A DNA stretch of 64,000 nt from JAIEPX01 sp963725255 (GCA_963725255.1 CAVRXV010000013.1:1-64000), one strand, 5' to 3'. Counted from the stretch's first letter, positions 8,574 to 18,347 are shown. Notes: generated from the letters alone by a model not told the origin. A program made the numbers and translations.

Positions 8574-9704
8574 ATGTCAAAAGATGTTATCATTTTTGAT
8601 ACAACTTTACGAGATGGTGAACAATCACCTGGCGCTACAATGTCAAAAGAAGAAAAAATATCAATTGCACTAATGCTTGACGGAATGGGAGTGAATGTTA
8701 TTGAAGCAGGATTTGCTGCTGCTTCTCAGGGAGATGAAGATTGTATCAAGGCTGTATGTGAAGTAGTTGAATCTGCTACTGTATGTAGTTTAGCACGAGG
8801 GATCAAATCTGATATCGATGCTGCCGCACGTGCATTAGCAAAGGCTAAAAAACCACGAATACACACTTTTATTTCAACAAGTGCTATCCATATCGAACAT
8901 CAATTTAGAATGACTTACGATCGCGTTCTGGAAATTATTAATGATACTGTTCGTTATGCTAAAACATTTTGTGATGATGTGGAATGGTCAGCGATGGATG
9001 CGACACGTAGTGATCGTTTTTTCTTGATGCAAGCCGTTAAAACTGCCATTGATGCCGGAGCTACTACAATTAATATCCCCGACACTGTAGGTTATTCGAT
9101 GCCAAATGAATATCGTGATTTAATCACAAATTTGTGTAAAGCATTTCCTAGTGTACAGTTTTCCGTACATTGTCATAACGATTTGGGGTTGGCAACTGCT
9201 AATTCTTTGGCTGGTGTGTTGGCCGGAGCACAACAAATAGAATGCACAATTAATGGTATCGGTGAACGTGCAGGCAATGCTGCATTGGAAGAAGTCGTCA
9301 TGGCAATTAAGACAAGAAGCGATATTTATAATTGTCATACGACTATCGACACTAAAAAAATTGGGCCCATTTCTCAATACGTTTCTGATATTACTGGATT
9401 CACAGTACAGAAGAATAAGGCTATTGTAGGGGAAAATGCTTTTGCACACGAATCGGGTATTCACCAAGATGGAATGTTAAAAAACCGCCATACCTATGAA
9501 ATTATCACACCTCAATCAGTTGGTTTCAGCCAAACTGAAATTGTATTAGGAAAACATTCTGGTCGCGCTGCGTTAAAAAATAAAACAATCGAATGGGGTT
9601 TTGACCTGGACGAACCTGCTATACAAGTATTATTTTCAAAATTTAAAGCTCTTTGCGATAAACAAAAAATAGTTAATAAACAAGACATAATATCATTAAT
9701 TTAA
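8574..9704 (+). CDS. leuA: 2-isopropylmalate synthase, short form without regulatory domain
   Basis: 376 residues. TIM-barrel HMGL-like domain with FDTTLRDGEQSPG at the N-terminus, HCHNDLGLA (metal-binding His-x-His) and GIGERAGNAALEE, then HESGIHQDG and LGKHSGRAAL of the linker subdomain. It condenses acetyl-CoA with 2-oxoisovalerate, the first committed step of leucine synthesis. Typical LeuA is 510-520 residues; here the protein stops at about residue 376, so the C-terminal leucine-binding (LeuA_dimer) domain is missing and feedback inhibition by leucine is unlikely. ATG at 8574 follows GGGGAG at 7 bases; an upstream in-frame GTG-type extension is unlikely. Homocitrate synthase has this length, but the leu operon decides. 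Confidence 0.88.
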   Translation: MSKDVIIFDTTLRDGEQSPGATMSKEEKISIALMLDGMGVNVIEAGFAAASQGDEDCIKAVCEVVESATVCSLARGIKSDIDAAARALAKAKKPRIHTFISTSAIHIEHQFRMTYDRVLEIINDTVRYAKTFCDDVEWSAMDATRSDRFFLMQAVKTAIDAGATTINIPDTVGYSMPNEYRDLITNLCKAFPSVQFSVHCHNDLGLATANSLAGVLAGAQQIECTINGIGERAGNAALEEVVMAIKTRSDIYNCHTTIDTKKIGPISQYVSDITGFTVQKNKAIVGENAFAHESGIHQDGMLKNRHTYEIITPQSVGFSQTEIVLGKHSGRAALKNKTIEWGFDLDEPAIQVLFSKFKALCDKQKIVNKQDIISLI

Positions 9705-9717
9705 AAGGTATATGATC

Positions 9718-10593
9718 ATGAACAAAACATTAGATGAACGTTGCGGTGCAATATGGTTGGATGGTGAAATAATTGATTCGCAAGATGCACGAATTCACAT
9801 CTTGAGCCACACATTACACTATGGTAGTGGAGTGTTTGAAGGTGAACGAGCTTATAATGGTCAGATATTCAAAAAAACTGAACATCATCAGCGATTGCAC
9901 GATTCTGCTTCCATGTTAGGATTTAATATTCCTTATTCTGTTAAGGAATTAGATCATGCAGCAGATCAAGTATTAATTCGAAATCAATTTAAAAACGCTT
10001 ATGTAAGACCCATTGCCTGGCATGGTGCTGAATCGCTGAGTGTAGCTTCCTATAATAATACTGTGCATGTCGCTATTGCAGCATGGGAGTGGCAAAGTTA
10101 TTTTACTCCTGGTGTTACCGGACTGAAATTAACGTGGTCAGATTGGATTCGCCCTGCTCCCGATATGTCACCCGTATTCGCAAAAGCCAATGGCCAATAT
10201 ATCACAGGTACGATGAGTAAAAATAAAGCGGAGAAACAGGGGTATCATGATGCATTGATGTTGGACTACCGCGGCTATGTGGCTGAATGTACTGGAGCTA
10301 ATATTTTCATGGTGAAAAATAACATTCTGTATACCCCTACTCCTGATTGCTTTTTAAATGGCATTACCCGTCAAACAATCATAGAACTTGCGAAATCATT
10401 CAATATAACTGTAATAGAGAAATATATCTTACCCAATGACTTAATGGAAGCGGATGAAATATTTCTGACAGGAACTGCTGTAGAAGTACAACCCGTGATA
10501 AAAATTGATCGAACGCATTTTAACACGGGTCCAATCACTATAAAACTGCAGCATGCTTATTCTCAGTTAGTGAATGGAGAACACAATGGCTAA
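9718..10593 (+). CDS. ilvE: Branched-chain amino acid aminotransferase
   Basis: 291 residues, fold type IV PLP aminotransferase. HTLHYGSGVFEGERAY near the N-terminus, RPIAWHGAE, the lysine of VFAKANGQY as the PLP anchor, AECTGANIFMV and FLTGTAVEVQPV are all IlvE signatures. It converts 2-oxoisocaproate and the other branched-chain oxo acids to leucine, isoleucine and valine. ATG at 9718 is preferred over 9712 since AAAGG is then 9 bases upstream. It sits inside the leu operon between leuA and leuC and overlaps leuC by 8 bases, putting the final transamination of leucine synthesis in the same transcript. Confidence 0.9.
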   Translation: MNKTLDERCGAIWLDGEIIDSQDARIHILSHTLHYGSGVFEGERAYNGQIFKKTEHHQRLHDSASMLGFNIPYSVKELDHAADQVLIRNQFKNAYVRPIAWHGAESLSVASYNNTVHVAIAAWEWQSYFTPGVTGLKLTWSDWIRPAPDMSPVFAKANGQYITGTMSKNKAEKQGYHDALMLDYRGYVAECTGANIFMVKNNILYTPTPDCFLNGITRQTIIELAKSFNITVIEKYILPNDLMEADEIFLTGTAVEVQPVIKIDRTHFNTGPITIKLQHAYSQLVNGEHNG

Positions 10594-12007
10594 AACACTT
10601 TACGATAAAGTATTTGATCAACATGTCATCAAACGTTTTGATGATGGTACAGTTTTACTCTATATTGATAAACAAATGATACATGAAGTCACAAGTCCTC
10701 AAGCATTTGAAGGCTTAAAAATTTCAAATCGTACATTGCATAATCCAAAAAGTATATTAGCAACAGCTGATCATAATGTTCCTACAATCAATCAGGAGAA
10801 AGGAATTAGCGACCCTGAATCAAGAATTCAAGTCGCAGCACTTGAAGAAAATTGTAAAAAATATTCTTTGCGATACTTTGGTTTAGGAGATCAACGTCAA
10901 GGTATCGTTCATATCATCGGTCCAGAACAAGGTTTTACAATTCCGGGAATAACGTTAGTTTGTGGGGATAGTCACACATCAACACACGGTGCATTTGGAG
11001 CGCTTGCCTTTGGAATCGGAACGAGTGAAATTGAACAAGTTTTAGCTACTCAAACATTAATGACTAGAAAATCCAAAAATATGCGCATTTGGATTGAGGG
11101 CTCTTTTGCAAACGGAATATCGGCTAAAGATTTAATTTTATATATAATAGCAAGAATCGGAATTGCAGGTGGAACAGGTCATGTTATTGAATATGCTGGC
11201 CCCACAATTACTGCATTGTCAATGGAAGGACGCATGACATTATGCAATATGAGTATAGAAGCCGGAGCTCGCGCAGGTATGATTGCTCCAGACCAAATGA
11301 CTTTTGATTATCTACAAAGCCGACCAATGTCACCTAAAGGAAAATATTGGAATCAAGCAATCGAATACTGGCAGAATTTATACTCTGATAATAATGCACA
11401 TTTTGATTATGAAATTAAACTGCAGGCTGAAAATATTGAACCGCATATTACATGGGGTACTAATCCAGAAATGGGTGGCGCCATCACCGATTGTGTACCT
11501 GATCCAAAGATGATTTGTGATGATGCTGGAAATCCGGATCTTGTAAAACAAACTTCAACTCAACGTGCGCTAGACTATATGGGATTAAAACCCGGCACAC
11601 CACTTCAAGGACTGAAAATTGATCAAGTATTTATCGGATCTTGTACTAATGCCCGCATAGAAGATTTACGCGCAGCGGCACAAATTATTAAAGGTCGCCG
11701 CGTATCTAATACTGTGAAACGAGCTATGGTTGTTCCTGGATCGGGTCTGGTAAAAGCAGCTGCAGAACAAGAAGGCTTAGACCGCATTTTTAGTGAAGCT
11801 GGATTTGAATGGCGCCAACCTGGATGCTCAATGTGTTTAGCGATGAATGCCGATCGCTTAAATCCTGAAGAGCGTTGTGCAGCAACTTCTAATCGTAATT
11901 TTGAAGGTCGACAAGGTCGGGGTGGTCGCACACATTTAATGAGCCCAGCAATGGCAGCTTGTGCAGCCATTACTGGTTATACAACTGACGTACGCGAATT
12001 TATTTAA
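10586..12007 (+). CDS. leuC: 3-isopropylmalate dehydratase large subunit
   Basis: 473 residues, aconitase superfamily, close to E. coli LeuC (466). TADHNVPT, VCGDSHTSTHGAFGALAFG and the three 4Fe-4S ligands in GSCTNARIEDL and PGCSMCLAMN are present. With LeuD it isomerises 2- to 3-isopropylmalate. ATG at 10586 lies within the end of ilvE (8-base overlap, translation coupled) with GGAG 7-10 bases upstream. leuD starts 13 bases after its stop. Confidence 0.95.
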   Translation: MAKTLYDKVFDQHVIKRFDDGTVLLYIDKQMIHEVTSPQAFEGLKISNRTLHNPKSILATADHNVPTINQEKGISDPESRIQVAALEENCKKYSLRYFGLGDQRQGIVHIIGPEQGFTIPGITLVCGDSHTSTHGAFGALAFGIGTSEIEQVLATQTLMTRKSKNMRIWIEGSFANGISAKDLILYIIARIGIAGGTGHVIEYAGPTITALSMEGRMTLCNMSIEAGARAGMIAPDQMTFDYLQSRPMSPKGKYWNQAIEYWQNLYSDNNAHFDYEIKLQAENIEPHITWGTNPEMGGAITDCVPDPKMICDDAGNPDLVKQTSTQRALDYMGLKPGTPLQGLKIDQVFIGSCTNARIEDLRAAAQIIKGRRVSNTVKRAMVVPGSGLVKAAAEQEGLDRIFSEAGFEWRQPGCSMCLAMNADRLNPEERCAATSNRNFEGRQGRGGRTHLMSPAMAACAAITGYTTDVREFI

Positions 12008-12019
12008 GAGAGAATATTG

Positions 12020-12619
12020 ATGAGACCTTTTGAAAAGATTACCAGTCACCCGGCCTATATTCCGATCGCTAATATCGACACCGACATGTTGATTCCTAAA
12101 CAATATTTAAAAACAATTAAACGCACAGGACTAGGACAATATCTTTTTGCAGAATTACGCTATGATTTAAATGGTAATATCATCCGTGATTTTATTTTAA
12201 ATAGACAACCCGACACAAAGATTTTGATAGCCGGAGAAAATTTCGGCTGTGGATCAAGTCGAGAACATGCACCTTGGGCACTACTTGATTTCGGTATCAG
12301 CGTTATTATTGCACCAAGCTATGCGGATATATTCTATAATAACTGCTTTAAAAATGGTATTTTACCTATAATATTAGAGCAACGTGTTATTGATAGCATT
12401 CTAGATCAAGATGATGAAGTTAGAATTGATTTACCTAATCAAACCATTAAATGTGGCTCAGTTATAATTACATTTAAGATCGATTCAAATCGAAAAGAAA
12501 TTTTAATCAAAGGCTTAGATGATATCGAGAAAATAATGCATTTCAAAAAAGAAATTTCTCAATTTGAACAACGACATTTTACAGCCTTTCCATGGTTGGA
12601 ATCTGGTGATTGTGAGTGA
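12020..12619 (+). CDS. leuD: 3-isopropylmalate dehydratase small subunit
   Basis: 199 residues, the swivel domain of the isopropylmalate isomerase. NIDTDMLIPKQYLK near the N-terminus and GENFGCGSSREHAPWAL are the substrate-recognition and loop motifs of LeuD. ATG at 12020 follows GAGAG by 7 bases; TTG at 12017 is in frame but less likely. Partner of the LeuC gene just upstream. Confidence 0.95.
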   Translation: MRPFEKITSHPAYIPIANIDTDMLIPKQYLKTIKRTGLGQYLFAELRYDLNGNIIRDFILNRQPDTKILIAGENFGCGSSREHAPWALLDFGISVIIAPSYADIFYNNCFKNGILPIILEQRVIDSILDQDDEVRIDLPNQTIKCGSVIITFKIDSNRKEILIKGLDDIEKIMHFKKEISQFEQRHFTAFPWLESGDCE

Positions 12620-12665
12620 TACGGCGATGATATGACCAATTTATTCGAAGTTAGGAGATTAAATA

Positions 12666-13712
12666 ATGCAACATATTCTATTACTTGCTGGGGATGGTAT
12701 CGGTCCAGAAATTATGGAACAAGGCAAAAAAATTCTAAGCCTTTTTAAGGATATAATCACTTATGAAGAAGCAACGATTGGTGGTGCAGCCATTGATAAA
12801 CTTGGTACACCCTATCCAAATAGCACTGCAGAAATAGCTAAAAATACCACTGCAGTATTGCTCGGTGCTGTTGGTGGACCAAAATGGGAATCATTACCTT
12901 TAGCTGAACGTCCTGAAGGTGGTTTGCTGGCAATTCGAAAAGACCTTTCTTTATTCGCAAATTTAAGACCGCTAGAAATATGGCCATCACTTATGGATTT
13001 CTCACCTTTAAAAAAAGAATTATTAACTGATGTCGATTTTATTATTGTGCGCGAACTCACTGGGGATCTTTATTTTGGAGAGCCACGAGGCATTGAAAAC
13101 ACGCATGCCTGGAATACAATGACCTACACTATAGACGAAATAACTCGAGTTGCACACTCTGCCTTTCAAATTGCACTCACTCGACGAAAAAAAGTGTGCT
13201 CCATCGATAAAGCAAATGTCCTTGAGACGATGGTCTTATGGCGAAAAACAGTCGAAGAGGTACACAAATTTTATCCTGAAGTGCAATTAAATCACCTGTA
13301 TGTAGACAATGCAGCCATGCAAATTATTCGTCGCCCTGCTGAATTCGACGTACTATTAATGCCTAACATGTTTGGTGATATATTGTCTGATGAAGCCGCC
13401 GTATTATCAGGCTCACTCGGATTACTTCCATCAGCATCTTTAGGAAAGAAACACGCCCTCTACGAACCTATCCATGGCAGCGCACCCGATATTGCCAATC
13501 GCAACATCGCAAACCCAATTGGTTTAATTTTAAGTATAGCCATGATGTTCGAATACTCATGCAAAAGACCCGAGATTGCATCAAAAATAAAACAAGCTGT
13601 TGCGAATACACTGATGGAAGGGTATCGGACAAACGATATTTACTCACCCGGCACAACGTTAGTTTCAACTGACGAAATGGGAGATCTTTTGGCGTCGCGT
13701 CTTGAGTTGTGA
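12666..13712 (+). CDS. leuB: 3-isopropylmalate dehydrogenase
   Basis: 348 residues, isocitrate/isopropylmalate dehydrogenase family: LLAGDGIGPEIM at the N-terminus, LLGAVGGPKW, VRELTGDLYFGEPRG, DNAAMQIIRRP and NMFGDILSDEAA for metal and substrate, and GSLGLLPSASLG and EPIHGSAPDIA for NAD. It oxidises 3-isopropylmalate to 2-oxoisocaproate; last gene of the leu operon. The ribosome binding site is TTAGGAG about 9 bases before the ATG. Odd point: the last codons (LASRLEL and the stop TGA) lie inside the GGCGTCGCG repeat that starts at 13691, so the native C-terminus seems to have been replaced. Confidence 0.95.
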   Translation: MQHILLLAGDGIGPEIMEQGKKILSLFKDIITYEEATIGGAAIDKLGTPYPNSTAEIAKNTTAVLLGAVGGPKWESLPLAERPEGGLLAIRKDLSLFANLRPLEIWPSLMDFSPLKKELLTDVDFIIVRELTGDLYFGEPRGIENTHAWNTMTYTIDEITRVAHSAFQIALTRRKKVCSIDKANVLETMVLWRKTVEEVHKFYPEVQLNHLYVDNAAMQIIRRPAEFDVLLMPNMFGDILSDEAAVLSGSLGLLPSASLGKKHALYEPIHGSAPDIANRNIANPIGLILSIAMMFEYSCKRPEIASKIKQAVANTLMEGYRTNDIYSPGTTLVSTDEMGDLLASRLEL

Positions 13713-13755
13713 GGGGTTTTTGAAAAACGGGGTCATATCAAAACAAAAGCGACAT
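13691..13755 (+). repeat. GGCGTCGCG-family repeat arm overlapping the leuB stop
   Basis: Starts GGCGTCGCGTCTTGAGTTGT and continues through a TTTTTGAAAAA stretch into a segment (GTCATATCAAAACAAAAGCGAC) that matches the inner part of the 7451 copy. The first 22 bases encode the end of LeuB including its TGA. The far end at about 13755 cuts the BRO-type gene. Confidence 0.8.
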
Positions 13756-13999
13756 CTGTTAGGTATTTTTTACCATCTCGAGCCTCTAATTTCAGTTGGT
13801 GACAATTTGTCACCGACTCATTTCCTTCCTTTAGTAATCGCTCCTTGAGTTTATTCCAATACTTTCTTGCGGTTTGATAATCTGCTTGCGTAGTCAAAAC
13901 TTTGACAATATCAATAACGGAAAAAAGCCAACTTTCAGTTTCTTCGTCATATATGCGTCGAATTTGATGTTCTTCGAACATGGATAAATCATTATGCAT
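13733..13999 (-). pseudogene. BRO-N/antirepressor-type fragment truncated by a repeat
   Basis: 88-codon reading frame from ATG at 13999. FEEHQIRRIYDEETESWLFS, VIDIVKVLT and KYWNKLKERLLKEG are typical of the BRO-N/phage antirepressor domain, which normally continues past YLTDVA with DTE and more. Here the frame enters the repeat right after KKYLTDVA and ends within six codons, so the C-terminal two thirds are gone. It is probably a relic of a prophage-like or toxin-antitoxin-type gene. The N-terminal domain could still fold and bind DNA, but no evidence shows that it is expressed. Confidence 0.7.
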
Positions 14000-14100
14000 G
14001 ATAGGGCCTCCTAATTACGTACCTAATATGCCCTATTATGGAGCTCAAAACGAGAACATTCAAGCAAATAATTACTCAGCCAATCCGGCAGTGAAATTAT

Positions 14101-14156
14101 CGCATCTTGAGTTGTGATAGGTTTTCAAAAACCTATCATAACGCAAGATGCGACGC
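14101..14156. repeat. Short palindromic copy of the GGCGTCGCG family
   Basis: CGCATCTTGAGTTGTGATAG is followed directly by its inverted copy (to GCAAGATGCGACGC), with only a few bases as loop; one end lacks the outer GGCGT. It ends about 45 bases before the 3' end of the SDR gene, whose sense orientation matches the right arm. It would form a strong hairpin in either transcript and could act as a terminator-like or mRNA-protecting structure (inference). Confidence 0.75.
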
Positions 14157-14199
14157 TAATATCTAATATTCTAAACATCAATAAATACGTAATCTTTTA

Positions 14200-14922
14200 T
14201 TATTTGAATATAACATCATAAAGCCATTGTGGTGCTAACTTTGCGAACCACGCATAAAATCGCCATCTTGATGTTACGTATGCTTGAGAATGTTTTTTGT
14301 TAATCGCAGAAAAAATCTGTAATGCAGCTTCTTTTGTGGAAGCCATCCAAAACGTCTTTTCTCCATTTGCCATTTCTGTGTCAACCCAGCCAGGTTGAAT
14401 ATCTGTTATGTTAATGCGCTTTTTCTCTTGATTCATTCTATAGCGAATACCTTCAAGAAAATTTGAAACAAAAGCTTTCGAAGCACTGTAAGCTGGAGTA
14501 TAACTTTCTCCTCGCAAAGCACTTACAGATGAAATGCCAACAAGATGCCCACTACCTTTTTTGAGAAAATATGTTAAAGCAACGTGTGCCATCGCAGAAA
14601 ATCCTAATACGTTGACTTTAATTGTTTCTTCATCTTTATACCAACTAATTTCTGGGTTATGGTAGAAAACGCCGGAATTTATAATAATAAGATCGACGCT
14701 TCCCATTTCTTGAATAAGCGATTGAACCTCAGTAATTGCGAATGATGTATTTGTAATATCAACTTGTTTTACATACGTTTTTGATGTCAATTTTTTTTGT
14801 AACTCATGAAGTAATTCAATTCTGCGCGCGACTAAACCAACCTCATAACCCTTTTCTGAAAATAATGTCGCAAGCGCTTGTCCGATACCAGATGATGCTC
14901 CAATGATGATAGCTTTTGCCAT
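14200..14922 (-). CDS. Short-chain dehydrogenase/reductase
   Basis: 240 residues, classical SDR. IIIGASSGIGQALA near the N-terminus is the NAD(P)-binding TGxxxGxG motif; IIINSGVF is the NAG-like motif; the catalytic Ser is in GISSVSALRG and the YxxxK pair in YSASKAF; DIQPGWVDTEM follows. The arginines in VARRIE suggest NADP preference. Substrate unknown. ATG at 14922 is chosen over an in-frame TTG at 14937. It stands alone between two repeat copies, so it looks like a single-gene unit. Confidence 0.85.
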   Translation of the reverse strand: MAKAIIIGASSGIGQALATLFSEKGYEVGLVARRIELLHELQKKLTSKTYVKQVDITNTSFAITEVQSLIQEMGSVDLIIINSGVFYHNPEISWYKDEETIKVNVLGFSAMAHVALTYFLKKGSGHLVGISSVSALRGESYTPAYSASKAFVSNFLEGIRYRMNQEKKRINITDIQPGWVDTEMANGEKTFWMASTKEAALQIFSAINKKHSQAYVTSRWRFYAWFAKLAPQWLYDVIFK

Positions 14923-14991
14923 TGACTGATTATCCAAATATGCTAAATCAAGAATAATACTCTATGGTTTTTCACACAAATAGAGCACTGA

Positions 14992-15027
14992 TTTTCAAAA
15001 ACCTATCACAACTCAAGACGCGACGCC
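14992..15027 (-). repeat. Solo arm of the GGCGTCGCG family after sucD
   Basis: Read on the minus strand it starts GGCGTCGCGTCTTGAGTTGT and ends TTTTTGAAAA, only 5-6 bases after the sucD stop and in sense with the suc transcript. No partner arm lies within reach in the same intergenic gap. Confidence 0.8.
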
Positions 15028-15032
15028 GAAAC

Positions 15033-15902
15033 TTACCAGCCGGTCACTTCAGCGAGTCGCTTGCCCATATCAGCAGGAGATTTAACGATCGCGACACCGG
15101 CGGCTTCGAGGGCGGCGAATTTTTCAGCGGCCGTACCTTTACCTCCGGCAATAATTGCACCAGCATGGCCCATGCGTTTGCCTGCAGGAGCCGTCACACC
15201 GGCAATATAAGAGACCACAGGTTTTGAAACGTAGGATTTAATAAATTCAGCGGCTTCTTCTTCAGCAGTACCACCAATTTCACCGACCATAATGATTGCT
15301 TCGGTTTGTGGATCGGATTCAAATACGGCGAGCACATCGATAAAGTTCGTACCAGGAATAGGATCACCACCAATTCCAACACAAGTACTTTGACCAAATC
15401 CTAAATCGGTTGTTTGTTTAACGGCTTCATAAGTCAACGTTCCTGAACGAGAAACAATACCGACTTTTCCTGGTAAATGAATACTACCTGGCATAATGCC
15501 AATTTTACATTCGCCGGGCGTAATAACACCGGGACAATTGGGGCCAATTAAGCGAACATCGTATTGATCAACGCACGCTTTACTAGCAACATATCTAAAA
15601 CAGGAATTCCTTCGGTAATGCACACGATAAATTTAATTCCTGCTTCAACAGCTTCAATAATTGAATCTTTGCAAAAAGGTGCTGGAACATAAATCACACT
15701 AGCATCAGCGCCGGTTTTTTCCACCGCATCACGCACCGTATCAAATACCGGTAAATTAAATGTTCTGGCCACCTTTACCCGGCGTAACACCACCAACCAT
15801 TTTTGTGCCATAAGCAATCGCTTGTTCAGAATGAAAAGTCCCTTGTTTTCCGGTAAAACCTTGGCAAATAACTTTTGTATTTTTGTTAATAAATATACTC
15901 AT
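15033..15902 (-). pseudogene. sucD: Succinyl-CoA synthetase alpha subunit, frameshifted
   Basis: Full-length SucD sequence (about 289 residues, like E. coli) spread over three frames. From ATG at 15902: INKNTKVICQGFTGKQG, then GGVTPGK, then the CoA/phosphate segments GPNCPGVITPGECKIG, GIVSRSGTLTYEA and, near the end, the active-site His of RMGHAGAI. I place one extra base near 15775 (after GTPGKGG) and one missing A near 15562 (LLVKACVDQYD). No missense decay is visible, so either the copy was broken very recently or the indels are sequence errors. The ATG overlaps the sucC stop by 4 bases. Confidence 0.8.
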
Positions 15903-17080
15903 GCGTTTTTCCCACCTTTCACTAGTGCAACAATTTCTTGAGCGGCATCAGTAAAACTCGTTGCCGGAATAATATTTAAACCACTTTCTTCTAATTTTTT
16001 AGCACCTAATTCAGCATTATTGCCTTCTAAACGAACAACAACGGGTACATCTAATGCCAACTTCTGCAACAGCACCAATAATGCCGTCTGCGATTAAATC
16101 ACAACGAACAATTCCACCAAAAATATTCACTAAAACGCCTTTGACTTTATTATCCGAAAAAATAATTTTAAATGCTTCGGTGACACGTTCTTTAGTCGCA
16201 CCGCCACCAACATCCAAGAAGTTCGCTGGATTGCCGCCGTGATAATTTAATTAAATCCATCGTGGCCATCGCTAATCCTGCACCATTAACCATGCAACCA
16301 ATATCGCCATCTAATGCAATATAATTTAATTCCCATTGTGCAGCACGATTTTCGCGTTCATCTTCTTGCGAAGTATCACGCATTTCGTCGAATTTCTGCC
16401 TGACGATACAGCGCATTGTCATCCACATTAATTTTACCATCTAAACAAACTAAATTACCTTGCTTTGGTCACTATTAATGGATTGATTTCTAATAAGACT
16501 AAATCATGATCAATCAACAAACGATATAAACCCGTTAAAATTACGCCTAATTGTTTCATTTGTTCAGGATTTAAACCTAATTTAAATCCAAATTCACGTG
16601 CTTGATAAGGCAAGATTCCCAACAATGGATCAACAGTAATTGTAAGAATTTTTTCTGGCGTATCATCCGCAACTTTTTCAATTTCCACGCCGCCTTCAGT
16701 TGATAGCCATAAAGACAACGCGTTGGCGTGCACGATCAATCACCGCGCCTAAATAAAGTTCGCGATCAATATTACTTAATTCTTCAATTAAAACTTGATT
16801 AACAGGCTGACCGTGTGCATCGGTTTGATAGGTAACCAAGACGAGTACCAATTAACTCTTTAACGGCATCAATTAATTCTGTTTTTCCTTTGACTAAACG
16901 CACACCGCCTGCTTTTCCTCGCCCACCGGCATGCACTTGCGCTTTAACCACCCAGCGTTCACCGCCGAGTGTTTCCGCGGCACTCACTGCTTCTTCAACA
17001 TTCCATACGACATGACCATGGGGAACAGGTAAACCATATTTTGCAAATAATTATTTGGCTTGATATTCATGTAAATTCAT
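15899..17080 (-). pseudogene. sucC: Succinyl-CoA synthetase beta subunit, frameshifted with early stop
   Basis: Encodes a recognisable full-length SucC (about 388-390 residues): MNLHEYQAK, VVKAQVHAGGRGKAGGV (ATP-grasp), GGVEIEKVADDTPEKI, LVLLEINPLIVTK, NYIALDGDIGCMVNGAGLA, FLDVGGGATKERV, NIFGGIVRCDLIADGI. Codon 10 is TAA where the family has Gln, Glu or Lys. I also find six single-base insertions, near 16842, 16711, 16460, 16392, 16232 and 16052, each of which restores the family sequence when removed. The gene is in normal operon order, 9 bases after sucB. Function as annotated would be the ADP-forming succinate-CoA ligase of the TCA cycle, if the lesions are not real. Confidence 0.8.
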
Positions 17081-17089
17081 TGTCGCCTC

Positions 17090-18325
17090 TTAAATGTCTA
17101 GTAATAATCGAGAAGGATCTTCGAGCATTTCTTTAATCGTCACTAAAAAACCCACTGATTCACGACCATCAATAATGCGATGATCATAGGATAATGCAAC
17201 ATACATCATTGGTCGAATGACAATTTGACCATTTTCCACCACAGGGCGTTCGATAATATTATGCATCCCTAAAATTGCGCTTTGAGGTGGATTCAAAATA
17301 GGCGTTGATAGCATTGAGCCAAAAACACCGCCATTAGTAATAGTAAATGTACCGCCCGTTATTTCTTCAAGTTCTAATTTTCCATCACTAGCTCGCACAG
17401 CATAATCATCAATTGCTTTTTCAATATCGGCCATATTCAGTTGATCCGCATCACGTAACACCGGAACGACTAAACCACGCGGCGTTGAAACAGCAATACC
17501 AATATCAAAATATCCATGATAAATAACATCATTTCCATCGATTGATGCATTAACAGCAGGGAATCGTTTTAAGCTTCAATAGCGGCTTTCACAAAAAATG
17601 ACATAAAGCCTAAACTCACGCCATGTGTTTTTTCAAATTGCTCTTTATAATTTGAACGTAAATCAATCATCGTTTGCATATTGATTTCATTGAACGTCGT
17701 CAACATCGCTGCATTATGTTGTGCAGCCACTAATCGTTCTGCAATTTTTGCACGCAAACGTGACATCGGAACACGTTTTTCTGTTCGATCACCTGCAACG
17801 ACAGATTCAGCAACAGATGTTGGTGCTTGTAAGAATTTTTCAACATCTTCTTTAATAATACGACCACCTTTTCCAGTGCCTTTAATTTTACTGACATCAA
17901 ATTTTGATCAGCAATCATTCGACGCAATGAAGGACTTAACTCAGCCATAATCGCTTCTGCGCCAGAAGAGGCTTTTTCAGCACTCGGAGCAGTAACTTTA
18001 GGCTGCTCAGCTGCGGCAGATTTTAATGCAGGTGCAGGCGCAGATTCAGCTGGCGCAGATGCTGGCGCACTCGCAGCCACTTTTCCTTCCCCTTAGAAAT
18101 TCGTCCCAATATTTCTTCGGCTTTTACAATGTCACCTTCATGTTTTATAATTTCACCCAGTACTCCATCTGCTACTGCCGGAACTTCCAACATCACTTTA
18201 TCCGTTTCAAGATCGACTAAATTTTCATCACGTTTAACAGCATCACCTGGTTTTTTATACCATTTGCGACAACTGCATCGGCTACTGATTCTGGTAACAC
18301 AGGTACTTTAATTTCAATGACTCAT
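17090..18325 (-). pseudogene. sucB: Dihydrolipoamide succinyltransferase (E2), frameshifted
   Basis: E2 component of 2-oxoglutarate dehydrogenase in several frames. ATG at 18325; the frame breaks at once (one extra C after ATGAGT). Lipoyl domain with DLETDKVMLEVPA, an Ala/Pro linker rich in SAPA, an E3-binding domain LSPSLRRMIADQN, then the catalytic domain with RVPMSRLRAKIAERL and the active-site His of YVALSYDHRIIDGRE. Further shifts lie near 18255, 18090, 17905 and 17575. Length of about 410 codons matches E. coli SucB. It follows sucA by 22 bases. Confidence 0.78.
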
Positions 18326-18347
18326 GAATTTTCCTTAAATTACAGAT

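Noticed and set aside
17049..17054. Reassigned TAA codon suggested by the sucC stop
   Set aside because: Many intact genes in the window (leuA, leuC, glyA-region genes, gltA, nusB) end with TAA, and no other in-frame TAA occurs in conserved genes.
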